From Mikania micrantha (lineage: Eukaryota; Streptophyta; Magnoliopsida; Asterales; Asteraceae), in the NCBI GenBank assembly GCA_009363875.1, contig CM018690.1, forward strand, positions 4,514,788 to 4,578,787: a stretch of 64,000 nucleotides of DNA, read 5' to 3'. Below are positions 46,771 to 58,155 of this stretch, one piece after another. A program made the position numbers and the translations under genes. Within the stretch, counting starts at the first letter, position 1; every line of letters begins with the position of its first letter. The notes beneath the pieces were generated by a model. The model searched no databases. It saw only the letters and a list, made by a program, of their open reading frames with translations, and was not told the DNA's origin.

Positions 46771-46980
46771 GCTTATGTGCCTTTGGAAGATGTGGAAGTT
46801 GTTGACAAATTGAATTATGTGGAGAAACCGGTGGCAATATTAGACCGAAAGATAAAACGACTTAGAAACAAGACGTTGAACCAAGTCAAGGTGCAATGGA
46901 AGAATAGACGAGGATCCGACACAACGTGGGAGTCGGAAGATGAAATGAAGAAATTCTATCCCTTTTTGTTTTATATGTAA
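46771..46980 (+). pseudogene. Family G pol 3' end (chromodomain), first copy
   Basis: This duplicates 55706-55915 almost exactly. It encodes the end of a Tekay polyprotein with the chromodomain-like VKVQWKNRRGSDTTWE and terminates with TAA at 46978-46980. Unlike the second copy it has TAT, not TAG, at its sixth base onward. The rest of pol is absent on its left. Confidence 0.85.
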
Positions 46981-47001
46981 ACTAGTTTCGGGGACGAAAC
47001 C

Positions 47002-47021
47002 CCGTTAAGGGGGGAAGAATT
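47002..47021 (+). other. Polypurine tract, family G, first copy
   Basis: The purine-rich AAGGGGGGAAGAA lies directly before the LTR start. Confidence 0.75.
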
Positions 47022-49222
47022 TGTAACGACCCGATTTAACATAATATTAAAATAATCGATATGTGATTAAATTTTAATTTAAATGGTGTTGTTATGTGTT
47101 GGTTAGTAGGTTAAATAATTATTCCTTTGTAAACATTAGCAAATGTAAAAAAAAAAGGGTAATTGAAAGATGAGGGGCTAAAACTGCCAATAGTTGAAAG
47201 TTTAATTAAAGGGGGGCATATATACTTGGTCAATGTTGGTCAAAGCCAGATTTTGTCTTGGAGATTAGAGGGGGGCGACAACCAGAGAGAAGAACAAGCA
47301 AGAGAACCTTAAACTTGATCAAATTCAGCACTTAAACTTGCTTTGATCTTGAATGCAAGCTTGGATTTGTATTCCTTTTCAAATTTCTCATCTCTAGGTA
47401 TGTGATTTCATATATGTGGGTAAATTTTCGTGGGTTTGCATGTGGGTGGGGTTAGAGGATGATTAAATCCAAATACTTGGATGTTTGATGTTGTTTTACA
47501 CATGATTTGTGTGGAGTGAGGTGATAATCAACTAATCTAGCCATGTAACATGTAAACTCTTGAAAACCTAGAGTTTGAGTTTTTGAGAATTCATGGGTTG
47601 AGGTGAAATTGGTGGGTTGAATGAACTAGAGTGTTGAATTGATGAATGGTTACAATTGCTAAGTATGTGCAGTGATTTGGATGAGAAACTATAATTTAGT
47701 AGTTGAGATTTCATATGTATGAAAGGAAATGAATGGAAATGTTGGCTTTTTAAAATGTTGATGATTGTGGTGTCATAAAACTCTGCACACAAGGTGTTTG
47801 AGGAAATGCCTCAAACAACTTAAATGCAAGAATGAATTGTGATTATTGGTGAATTTGGGGGAAATGGTTCATAAACTCAAATAGATGATTTGTTAGTGGT
47901 GTTTAGTCTAATTTCATATGTTGAAAGCAATTGAAATGTAAATTAATGAATTAGGAGAGTTTGACTATAATAAAGTCAAATATGATGATAATGGGTCAAA
48001 GGGTTGGAAGTTTGTTTTGTGTGTATTGTTCCCAGATTGAATGTGTATGTGTGATAATATGATCTAGGGGGTGGAAGTACCAACCAAAGACCCGGTAAAG
48101 AGAAAGTTGAACCAAGTGGAACTAAGGACCAAGGTGAGTAAACCTATCCATGAATAAGCAACCATAAGACTTATACATGTTTATAAATGTTTGATTTGTT
48201 TGAATTACATAATGTGGTGTTTGTAGAAGTTGTTGCTTATATGCGATATGTGCATGAATCAAATTGATGTCAATGTATGATAGGGGTTAATTGACATGCC
48301 TCATGTTTGGTGATCCACATTTGTGTGGAATATAATGTAATACCATGTTTTGATGGCATTAGGGTGATGATCCACATTCGTGTGGAAGAATGTATAAGTC
48401 CATACTTGTATGGCAAGGGTGATGATTCACATACGTGTGAAGGTTGGGTTATAATGACTAATGAGGGTCATGGGGATGATTCGCATTCGTGCGAAGGAAA
48501 AAGGATTGAAGTGAATAATGGTTTGGGTAAAACAAACCATTATGTGATTATGTAAATTTATATGTTGAGGGTCACCAAGATAGGTTTGGGGACTTAAAAA
48601 TATGATTAAATAGTGTCATGGAGTTGATTTTTGTGTAAAAGAATGTCCGGGAATGTTCCGGATCGAATCTGGAAGTGAAAACGCGAAAATTTGAGTTGCA
48701 GACCTGCAGTGGGCGTACCATACGCCCAGAATGGGCGTATCATACGCCCAGAATCTTACACTACGCCCAGAAGTTGCTGTCAACGCTGGAATTTGGGCGT
48801 TTGGTACGGTGGGCGTACCATACGCCCAGAATGGAATTTTTTTGATTTTGCTTCCGTTTAATTCGGTTAAGCACGGGGAGGTTAAGGGGTTAACTCACTT
48901 AGTCCTTTTGGACTAACACTTGATTGTTTGTGGTTGTTTCAGGTCAAAGGTAGGCTCGGCTACGACTCAGAACGATCAGACGGTTAAAAGGATCGAACCA
49001 TGCTTTTGTAAAGATTAAGTAAATGGATTGTAAAGTTTAAAACTACACTTTTAACGTATTTGACATGTTTTGTAAATGATGAACAAGTCTAGTTAGTCAT
49101 GTTAAAGCGTTAAATGATTTTAGTTGAATTGTAAGGGTTTTAAAACCCGTGAATCTGGGACCTAAATTTTGTAAATTCCGCAATTATGTTAAACGTTTTG
49201 TTATGAGAATTGGGGTGTCACA
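47022..49222 (+). repeat. Family G LTR, first full copy
   Basis: It begins TGTAACGACC and ends GGTGTCACA, 2,201 bp. A hairpin array lies at 48314-48543 and the palindromic TGGGCGTA/TACGCCCA words at 48710-48830. The copy at 55957-58155 is nearly identical. It is followed by family O sequence, not by a PBS. Confidence 0.85.
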
Positions 49223-50344
49223 AGACATAACTTAAAAATCATACTCTACATTTATATTGAATCAATTGAGTGTCAATTAAGTCATCCGAATTGAATTGGG
49301 CCGAATAATGACCGAGACAAAAGGAATAACTAAGTTAAGGTTAACACTTACACACGCTCAAATCAATTAGAACTTATACTTATAAGTTACAAACAATTTG
49401 GAATCAAACACAGGGTTTTGAATACAATCTCAAGAACAACAAGTGAGCGCGTGCATTCTGTGATTTCTTAGTCAACCACTTCAACAACAAGGTGAGTTCA
49501 TTTGTCCCTTTTTCAAACTTATTTGTTTTACTTCGGGACTGAGAAGCATGTTAAACATTTTCATATAATTATTGGAATGTTATTTAATGCTTTAAACATA
49601 AACTTTATACTTATGTTGAAACTTATTGGTGGAACTTAGTAATCATTGAAAAGCCTTAGACTTGAAACATATACATGAGACTTGATACTTATATTCGTGA
49701 AACTTTATACTTTAAACATTGTTGTAGATTTATGAGACTTGAATGCCTAGACTTGTGAGACTTTATACTTTAATCATGAGACTTGAATGCTTAGACTTGT
49801 GAGACTTTATACTTTAATCATGAGACTTGAATGCTTAGACTTGTGAGACTTTATACTTTAATCATGAGACTTGAATGCTTAGACTTGTGAGACTTTATAC
49901 TTCTAACATGAGACTTGAATGCTTGTACTTGTGAAACTTGATACTGTGAACTTGAGACTTGATGCAAACTTATGGGATTCATGATGAAACATTGTGTGAA
50001 CACTTGAAACTTTATGCTTGAAACTACTACTTGCGCATGAAACATGGTACATATATCTAATCATAGGCTACGTAATGGCTAAACTACTGGTAATCCAGAG
50101 CTTGTACCTATGGATTGAGATATATGTAAGACATAAACGTAACGAGACTAAGCTATTACCTATATAAGAGACATGTAATTGCTAAACTACTGGTGGTCCA
50201 GAGCTCTTGGTCTGCTTATATGAAGTATGTAATTGCTAAACATAAACATAACGATGCGAAGCTATTATCTATATAAGAGACATGTAATGGCTAAACTACT
50301 GGTAATCCAGAGCTTTTGTCTGTTTATATAAGATATGTAATTGC
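49223..50344 (+). repeat. Family O LTR, middle part, copy 1
   Basis: This sequence reappears at 58156-59276 and, in part, at 59958-60245. It includes a 44-bp tandem repeat (units from 49775, 49819, 49863 and 49907, words GAGACTTGAATGC) and CTGG-TAAT-CCAG hairpins with TAATTGCTAAACTAC words from 50060 on. Its link to the family O ends is inferred from its continuation into 60246-61171. Confidence 0.6.
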
Positions 50345-50918
50345 TGGAAGTGAAAACGCGAAAATTTGAGTTGCAGACCTGCAGTGGGCGTACCATACGC
50401 CCAGAATGGGCGTATCATACGCCCAGAATCTTACACTACGCCCAGAAGTTGCTGTCAACGCTGGAATTTGGGCGTTTGGTACGGTGGGCGTACCATACGC
50501 CGGGTTGGGCATACCATACGCCCAGAATGGAATTTTTTTGATTTTGCTTCCGTTTAATTCGGTTAAGCACGGGGAGGTTAAGGGGTTAACTCACTTAGTC
50601 CTTTTGGACTAACACTTGATTGTTTGTGGTTGTTTCAGGTCAAAGGTAGGCTCGGCTACGACTCAGAACGATCAGACGGTTAAAAGGATCGAACCATGCT
50701 TTTGTAAAGATTAAGTAAATGGATTGTAAAGTTTAAAACTACACTTTTAACGTATTTGACATGTTTTGTAAATGGTGAATAAGTCTAGTTAGTCATGTTA
50801 AAGCGTTAAATGATTTTAGTTGAATTGTAAGGGTTTTAAAACCCGTGAGTCTGGGACCTAAATTTTGTAAATTCTGCAATTATGTTAAACGTTTTGTTAT
50901 GAGAATTAAGGTGTCACA
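50345..50918 (+). repeat. Family G LTR, 5'-truncated (574 bp)
   Basis: It matches the last part of the full LTR (48663-49222). One additional palindrome unit is present near 50500-50520. It is followed by a PBS, so it serves as the 5' LTR of the internal region although about 1.6 kb is missing. Confidence 0.85.
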
Positions 50919-50921
50919 AGT

Positions 50922-50934
50922 TGGTATCAGAGCC
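50922..50934 (+). other. Primer-binding site, family G
   Basis: TGGTATCAGAGCC, initiator-Met type, lies three bases past the LTR. Confidence 0.85.
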
Positions 50935-51462
50935 TTAGGTTTGAGTGAATCAAGTGTGTGATGACTCATTTGATCTCAAACTTTTGTGCTCTTGATATAA
51001 GGAGAAAGGTTCGATCCAAGGTCTGATCACGTAGCCGAAGACCTGAGGTTAGTAAGTGTTATTACATTTGATAAGTAAATGTAATTGATATATATGTGTG
51101 ATTGAAATTACAATTGATATGTAATTGTAATTGATGTAATAAAGATTTGATACATTCGATATGTGAATGCATGTGATAAATATGTGATACGTGAACTGAA
51201 ACTCTTAACCAAAGTTTTAGGCGATGAAGTTAACTAAATGAACATGTGATGAGGATATTATTAAACCTGGCCAGTATAATCATATTCAAGTGACATGGGC
51301 ATGACCTTAACGAATTCATTTGGAATTTTGGTAAAGACTAGTAGGTAAGGTGGTAGGAGTGTTGTTTGTAAAGTGATCTCTAGGATCACCAATTGTGGTT
51401 TACCTATGTACTATGATTCAAGTAGTGATACTAATGAACCACTTAAATTATTTCAGTCATAA

Positions 51463-54400
51463 ATGGCTGATGAACATGATACCGGGGAGGGTAGTCATGC
51501 AGTTGAACTCGCTCAAATACGAGAAATTGTGAAAGAGGAAGTGGCTAAAGCACTTCAAGCTACCATCCCTACTCACATGGACGAGATGCAAGCTTCGTTA
51601 CTAGACTCTATTCGACAAGAGTTTGCTACACTTAAAGCAAGTGGTGAGGTTGAACGACCTTCCAGAAAGGTGACCTACAAGGATTTTGTGGCATGTAAAC
51701 CTGCAAAATTCAAAGGTGAAGTCGATCCACTACTAAGTCAAAGGTGGATAGCGGATATGGAAGGCACATTCGAAACATGTCATTGTGATGAGACAGATGA
51801 AGTCGTGTTTGCTGGGAATCAACTTAGGGAGAGGGCTAAGGACTGGTGGGAACTCCTACGTAAGGAGACAGGGAGAGAGGGTGTCAAAAGTCTAACTTGG
51901 GCTGAATTTAAGGAGTTATTCCTTAAATGGTTTTGCCCTCAAGCTGCTATTGATCGCATAACGGAGGAGTTCTTACATATGCGACACAAAGAAGAGAGCA
52001 TAGACACCATCACTGCGGTGTTCTATGATAAGGCAAGGTTTTGCCCTGATCTTTTGCAGACAGAAAGGATGTGGATAAATAGGTATCACAGCATGTTGAA
52101 TGCCAAGTATAGGGAATTTCTCACACCATCAAAATGTGAGACCCTATCTGAACTTATTGATTGTGCAAGAGAAAGGGAACTGGAACTGAATCGTCAAGAG
52201 GAACGAGGTGAGAAAAGAAAGGTTGACAAGGAAGGGGGGTCTTCCAAGAAACCAAAGTTTACAAACTCACCAAAGAAGTTTGCGGGAAGTCGGGAAGTTC
52301 GTCATTGCACTACTTGTGGAAGAAATCATTTGGGTGAGTGTTATGCTAAGTCAATGAATTGCTACAAATGTGGGAAGCAAGGGCATCTTGCTACTCAATG
52401 CACAAGTCCATTAAATTTGTGTTACAACTGTTATAAGCCTGGTCACAAGAAGAGTGAATGTCCAGAATTAAGAGGAGCAGCATCGAGTGGTGGTGATAAT
52501 CGTTCTTTTAAGGGAAGCGGGAGTGGAAAGAAATTTGAAGTACCTAAACCTAAAGGTCGAGCTTTTCAAATTACTGCTGATGAGGCCAAGGATGCGGGGG
52601 ATGTTGTAATAGGTACTTTTCTAGTAAATTCTGTACTTGCTTATGTTTTGTTTGACTCGGGAGCTAGCAAATCTTTTGTATCCACAAAATTTACTCATCA
52701 TACATCATTTGTATTAGAGAAACTAATTGCACCCTTAGAAATAGAAGTGGCAGATTCTAAGAGTTTCTTGGTGTTTGATGTGTACCGGAATTGTAAGATC
52801 ACCATAGATGATGAGGATTACATGATTGAACTAATACCCATGTTGTTAGGAGAATTTGACGTGGTAGTGGGAATGGATTGGTTGTCCTCAAACCAAGCCA
52901 ATATAGTTTGCAATCAAAAAATAATTCAATTGATGTCACCAAGTGGGAAGGAAGTAGTCATCCATGGAGAAAAGAGAGATGGGATTGTGATTTGTTCAAT
53001 AATTAAAGCCTTGAAGTATATCAATCGCGGAGGTAAGTCTTATCTAGCCTACGTGGTTGATGTGGAGAAAGAAGTAAAGAAATTAGAAGATATTCCTATT
53101 GTTAGAGATTTTCCAGATGTCTTCCCGGATGACTTGCCTGGGGTTCCTCCGGAAAGAGATGTTGAGTTCAGGATAGATTTGGTTCCTGGAGCTAAGCCAA
53201 TAGCTAAAACTCCGTATCGATTGGCACCGACAGAAATGCAAGAGTTAATGACTCAAATACAAGAACTTCTTGACAAAGGTTTCATCCGTCCTAGCATCTC
53301 ACCTTGGGGTGTTCCGGTGCTCTTTGTTAAGAAGAAAGATGGGAGTATGAGAATGTGTATCGATTACCGGGAATTGAACAAGTTAACTGTGAAGAACCGA
53401 TACCCTCTACCTCGAATTGATGATCTTTTTGACCAGTTGCAAGGTGCCAAGTGGTTTTCTAAAATCGATCTTCGGTCGGGATATCATCAACTCAAGGTTA
53501 GGAATGAAGATGTGGAGAAGACAGCGTTTCGCACTCGATATGGGCATTACGAATTTCTCGTCATGTCTTTTGGTTTGACGAATGCACCGGCGGCATTCAT
53601 GGATCTAATGAATCGGGTGTGTAGACCAATGTTGGATAGATCAGTCATTGTGTTCATTGATGACATTTTGGTCTATTCCAAAAATGAAGGTGATCACGCA
53701 TGTCATTTGCGTGAGGTGCTTGAAACACTCCGTAGGGAGAAATTATATGCGAAATTTTCCAAGTGTGCTTTCTGGTTACAAGAAGTACAATTTTTAGGGC
53801 ATGTGATGAACGCGGATGGAATTCATGTCGATCCATCTAAAATACAAGCTGTAACAAAGTGGAGTCCGCCTAAGACTCCAACGGAGGTGAGAAGTTTTCT
53901 TGGTTTAGCAAGTTATTACAGGCGTTTTATACTGGATTTCTCCAAGATTGCTTCATCCTTGACTAAGTTAACAAGGAAAGGAGTGAAGTATGAATGGGGA
54001 GATGATCAAGAACGAGCTTTTCAGGAATTGAAGGTGAAATTGACCCAAGCTCCTGTTTTGGCACTACCTGATGGACCCGATGATTTTGTAGTTTATTCAG
54101 ATGCATCATATTCAGGTTTGGGTTGTGTGTTAATGCAACGGGGAAGGGTGATTGCGTATGCTTCAAGACAATTGAAGGTGCACGAGGTGAATTACCCAAC
54201 TCATGATCTTGAGCTTGCGGCTGTAGTTTTTGCATTGAAGATATGGAGCCACTATCTATACGGTGTGAAATGTACCATTTACACCGATCATAAGAGCCTT
54301 AAATATTTCTTTACTCAGAAAGAGTTGAACATGAGGCAGAGACGGTGGTTAGAATTAATCAAAGATTATGATTGTGAAATCCTCTACCATCCGGGAAAGG

Positions 54401-55629
54401 CAAACGTGGTTGCCGATGCTTTGAGTAGAAAGGAATATTCACCTATAAAGGTGAAGGTGATGAAAATTGTGGTTTCATCTGAAATCATAACTCAAATCAA
54501 AGAAGCACAGGTGGAGGCACTCAAGGAAGAAAATTGGAAGAGAGACCGAATAAAGGGGCAAATTCACAACTTGGATGAAGATGAGCGAGGCTTGAAGACA
54601 AGGTGGGGTCGGGTGTGGATACCTCCCACTTGTCCCTTCAAGTTGATTTTGTTGGAGGAAGCTCATAAGTCTAAGTACTCTATTCATCCGGGTGCCACCA
54701 AGATGTATCGTGATCTCCGGAGAAATTATTGGTGGCCGGGAATGAAAAGAGATATTGTGAAGTATGTGGAAAAATGTTTGACTTGCATGCAGGTGAAGGC
54801 TGAGCACCAGAAACCGTATGGCAAGTTACAACCGTTGGAGATTCCTTTATGGAAGTGGGAGCATGTCACAATGGATCTAATCACTAAACTCCCTAAGACC
54901 AAAAAGGGACATGATACAATTTGGGTCATTGTTGACAGGTTGACGAAAAGTGCTCATTTTATTCCGATACGTGAGACTTATTCGTCGGAGAAGATGGCAG
55001 AGGTATATATAAAGGAAGTGGTGTCACGACATGGGGTACCGGTATCTATTGTATCGGATAGAGACACTCGGTTTACCTCACACTTTTGGAGGAAATTTCA
55101 GGAGGAGTTAGGCACCAAACTCTTGCTGAGCATGGCGTATCATCCTCAAACGGATGGTCAGAGTGAAAGGACCATTCAAACTTTGGAGGATATGCTACGT
55201 GCGTGTATTATTGATTTTGGGGGAAATTGGGATGACTATTTGCCGTTGGCAGAATTTTCATATAATAATAGTTATCATTCTAGTCTTGGAATGCCACCAT
55301 ATGAGATGCTTTATGGGAGAAAATGTCGTACTCCTGTTTGTTGGGATGAAGTCGGTCAACGAGAGATTGTAGAAAAAGAGGTAATCAAGGTACCCAATGC
55401 AAAGATTGATCAAATACGAGCTCATTTGAAAGCGGCTCAAGACAGACAGAAATCGTATGCGGATAAACGGAGAAGACCAATTGAATTCCAGGTGGGGGAC
55501 TATGTGTTGTTGAAAGTCTCTCCGTGGAAGGGAGTAATTCGATTTCGTAAGCGCGGGAAGCTAAGTCCACGCTTCATTGGTCCTTTTAGGATCATTGCTC
55601 GGGGTTGGTGTAGTTGCTTATCGTCTTGA
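51463..55629 (+). CDS. Tekay-like gag-pol polyprotein, nearly intact
   Basis: One 1,388-residue frame from ATG 51463. Gag capsid occupies about residues 70-240 (WIADMEGTFE, then WAEFKELFLKWFCP). CCHC knuckles follow (from residue 300, CYKCGKQGHLATQC, and CYNCYKPGHKKSEC). Protease has LFDSGAS at about residue 396-402. RT has KKDGSMRMCIDYRELN and FIDDILVYSK (about 731-740); the usual VMPFG reads VMSFG. RNase H has YSDASYSGLG and TDHKSLKY. Integrase has an HHCC finger, D near 1138 (TMDLITK), IVSDRDTRF and GQSERT. The frame is lost near 55605 by one extra G in a CGGGG run. The chromodomain end continues in another frame. This is the least decayed element in the window. Confidence 0.92.
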   Translation: MADEHDTGEGSHAVELAQIREIVKEEVAKALQATIPTHMDEMQASLLDSIRQEFATLKASGEVERPSRKVTYKDFVACKPAKFKGEVDPLLSQRWIADMEGTFETCHCDETDEVVFAGNQLRERAKDWWELLRKETGREGVKSLTWAEFKELFLKWFCPQAAIDRITEEFLHMRHKEESIDTITAVFYDKARFCPDLLQTERMWINRYHSMLNAKYREFLTPSKCETLSELIDCARERELELNRQEERGEKRKVDKEGGSSKKPKFTNSPKKFAGSREVRHCTTCGRNHLGECYAKSMNCYKCGKQGHLATQCTSPLNLCYNCYKPGHKKSECPELRGAASSGGDNRSFKGSGSGKKFEVPKPKGRAFQITADEAKDAGDVVIGTFLVNSVLAYVLFDSGASKSFVSTKFTHHTSFVLEKLIAPLEIEVADSKSFLVFDVYRNCKITIDDEDYMIELIPMLLGEFDVVVGMDWLSSNQANIVCNQKIIQLMSPSGKEVVIHGEKRDGIVICSIIKALKYINRGGKSYLAYVVDVEKEVKKLEDIPIVRDFPDVFPDDLPGVPPERDVEFRIDLVPGAKPIAKTPYRLAPTEMQELMTQIQELLDKGFIRPSISPWGVPVLFVKKKDGSMRMCIDYRELNKLTVKNRYPLPRIDDLFDQLQGAKWFSKIDLRSGYHQLKVRNEDVEKTAFRTRYGHYEFLVMSFGLTNAPAAFMDLMNRVCRPMLDRSVIVFIDDILVYSKNEGDHACHLREVLETLRREKLYAKFSKCAFWLQEVQFLGHVMNADGIHVDPSKIQAVTKWSPPKTPTEVRSFLGLASYYRRFILDFSKIASSLTKLTRKGVKYEWGDDQERAFQELKVKLTQAPVLALPDGPDDFVVYSDASYSGLGCVLMQRGRVIAYASRQLKVHEVNYPTHDLELAAVVFALKIWSHYLYGVKCTIYTDHKSLKYFFTQKELNMRQRRWLELIKDYDCEILYHPGKANVVADALSRKEYSPIKVKVMKIVVSSEIITQIKEAQVEALKEENWKRDRIKGQIHNLDEDERGLKTRWGRVWIPPTCPFKLILLEEAHKSKYSIHPGATKMYRDLRRNYWWPGMKRDIVKYVEKCLTCMQVKAEHQKPYGKLQPLEIPLWKWEHVTMDLITKLPKTKKGHDTIWVIVDRLTKSAHFIPIRETYSSEKMAEVYIKEVVSRHGVPVSIVSDRDTRFTSHFWRKFQEELGTKLLLSMAYHPQTDGQSERTIQTLEDMLRACIIDFGGNWDDYLPLAEFSYNNSYHSSLGMPPYEMLYGRKCRTPVCWDEVGQREIVEKEVIKVPNAKIDQIRAHLKAAQDRQKSYADKRRRPIEFQVGDYVLLKVSPWKGVIRFRKRGKLSPRFIGPFRIIARGWCSCLSS

Positions 55630-55915
55630 ACTACCGGACGAGCTAAGTGGCATTCATAACACTTTTCATGTGTCTCATTTGAGGAAATGTTTGGCGGATG
55701 AGTCGGCTTAGGTGCCTTTGGAAGATGTGGAAGTTGTTGACAAATTGAATTATGTGGAGAAACCGGTGGCAATATTAGACCGAAAGATAAAACGGCTTAG
55801 AAACAAGACGTTGTACCAAGTCAAGGTGCAATGGAAGAATAGACGAGGATCCGACACAACGTGGGAGTCGGAAGATGAAATGAAGAAATTCTATCCCTTT
55901 TTGTTTGATATGTAA
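55606..55915 (+). pseudogene. Family G pol C-terminus after frameshift, second copy
   Basis: This frame continues the integrase tail (VAYRLELPDELSG, HVSHLRKCLADES), then meets a TAG at about 55710. It then runs from VPLEDVEVVDKLNY through the chromodomain-like part to TAA. The first copy at 46771 lacks the TAG, so the nonsense change arose after the duplication. Confidence 0.85.
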
Positions 55916-55956
55916 ACTAGTTTCGGGGACGAAACCCCGTTAAGGGGGGAAGAATT

Positions 55957-58155
55957 TGTAACGACCCGATTTAACATAATATTAAAATAATCGATATGTG
56001 ATTTAATTTTAATTTAAATGGTGTTGTTATGTGTTGGTTAGTAGTTTAAATAATTATTCCTTTGTAAACATTAGCAAATGTAAAAAAAAGGGTAATTGAA
56101 AGATGAGGGGCTAAAACTGCCAATAGTTGAAAGTTTAATTAAAGGGGGGCATATATACTTGGTCAATGCTGGTCAAAGCCAGATTTTGTCTTGGAGATTA
56201 GAGGGGGGCGACAACCAGAGAGAAAAACAAGCAAGAGAACCTTAAACTTGATCAAATTCAGCACTTAAACTTGCTTTGATCTTGAATGCAAGCTTGGATT
56301 TGTATTCCTTTTCAAATTTCTCATCTCTAGGTATGTGATTTCATATATGTGGGTAAATTTTCGTGGGTTTGCATGTGGGTGGGGTTAGAGGATGATTAAA
56401 TCCAAATACTTGGATGTTTGATGTTGTTTTACACATGATTTGTGTGGAGTGAGGTGATAATCAACTAATCTAGCCATGTAACATGTAAACTCTTGAAAAC
56501 CTAGAGTTTGAGTTTTTGAGAATTCATGGGTTGAGGTGAAATTGGTGGGTTGAATGAACTAGAGTGTTGAATTGATGAATGGTTACAATTGCTAAGTATG
56601 TGCAGTGATTTGGATGAGAAACTATAATTTAGTAGTTGAGATTTCATATGTATGAAAGGAAATGAATGGAAATGTTGGCTTTTTAAAATATTGATGATTG
56701 TGGTGTCATAAAACTCTGCACACAAGGTGTTTGAGGAAATGCCTCAAACAACTTAAATGCAAGAATGAATTGTGATTATTGGTGAATTTGGGGGAAATGG
56801 TTCATAAACTCAAATAGATGATTTGTTAGTGGTGTTTAGTCTAATTTCATATGTTGAAAGCAATTGAAATGTAAATTAATGAATTAGGAGAGTTTGACTA
56901 TAGTAAAGTCAAATATGATGATAATGGGTCAAAGGGTTGGAAGTTTGTTTTGTGTGTATTGTTCCCAGATTGAATGTGTATGTGTGATAATATGATCTAG
57001 GGGGTGGAAGTACCAACCAAAGACCCGGTAAAGAGAAAGTTGAACCAAGTGGAACTAAGGACCAAGGTGAGTAAACCTATCCATGAATAAGCAACCATAA
57101 GACTTATACATGTTTATAAATGTTTGATTTGTTTGAATTACATAATGTGGTGTTTGTAGAAGTTGTTGCTTATATGCGATATGTGCATGAATCAAATTGA
57201 TGTCAATGTATGATAGGGGTTAATTGACATGCCTCATGTTTGGTGATCCACATTTGTGTGGAATATAATGTAAGACCATGTTTTGATGGCATTAGGGTGA
57301 TGATCCACATTCGTGTGGAAGAATGTATAAGTCCATACTTGTATGGCAAGGGTGATGATTCACATACGTGTGAAGGTTGGGTTATAATGACTAATGAGGG
57401 TCATGGGGATGATTCGCATTCGTGCGAAGGAAAAAGGATTGAAGTGAATAATGGTTTGGGTAAAACAAACCATTATGTGATTATGTAAATTTATATGTTG
57501 AGGGTCACCAAGATAGGTTTGGGGACTTAAAAATATGATTAAATAGTGTCATGGAGTTGATTTTTGTGTAAAAGAATGTCCGGGAATGTTCCGGATCGAA
57601 TCTGGAAGTGAAAACGCGAAAATTTGAGTTGCAGACCTGCAGTGGGCGTACCATACGCCCAGAATGGGCGTATCATACGCCCAGAATCTTACACTACGCC
57701 CAGAAGTTGCTGTCAACGCTGGAATTTGGGCGTTTGGTACGGTGGGCGTACCATACGCCCAGAATGGAATTTTTTTGATTTTGCTTCCGTTTAATTCGGT
57801 TAAGCACGGGGAGGTTAAGGGGTTAACTCACTTAGTCCTTTTGGACTAACACTTGATTGTTTGTGGTTGTTTCAGGTCAAAGGTAGGCTCGGCTACGACT
57901 CAGAACGATCAGACGGTTAAAAGGATCGAACCATGCTTTTGTAAAGATTAAGTAAATGGATTGTAAAGTTTAAAACTACACTTTTAACGTATTTGACATG
58001 TTTTGTAAATGATGAACAAGTCTAGTTAGTCATGTTAAAGCGTTAAATGATTTTAGTTGAATTGTAAGGGTTTTAAAACCCGTGAATCTGGGACCTAAAT
58101 TTTGTAAATTCCGCAATTATGTTAAACGTTTTGTTATGAGAATTGGGGTGTCACA
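55957..58155 (+). repeat. Family G LTR, second full copy
   Basis: 2,199 bp, preceded by a PPT at 55937-55956 and nearly identical to 47022-49222. The hairpin array lies at 57247-57476. It is followed by the family O middle sequence, exactly as in copy 1. Confidence 0.88.

Noticed and set aside
48307..48555. Open frame of 82 residues, repeated at 57240
   Set aside because: It lies in the LTR hairpin array. The open frame follows from the repeat structure, and no protein family is recognised.
50324..50612. Several overlapping open frames on both strands, repeated at 59257
   Set aside because: They come from palindromic TGGGCGTA/TACGCCCA repeats, which read open in many frames.
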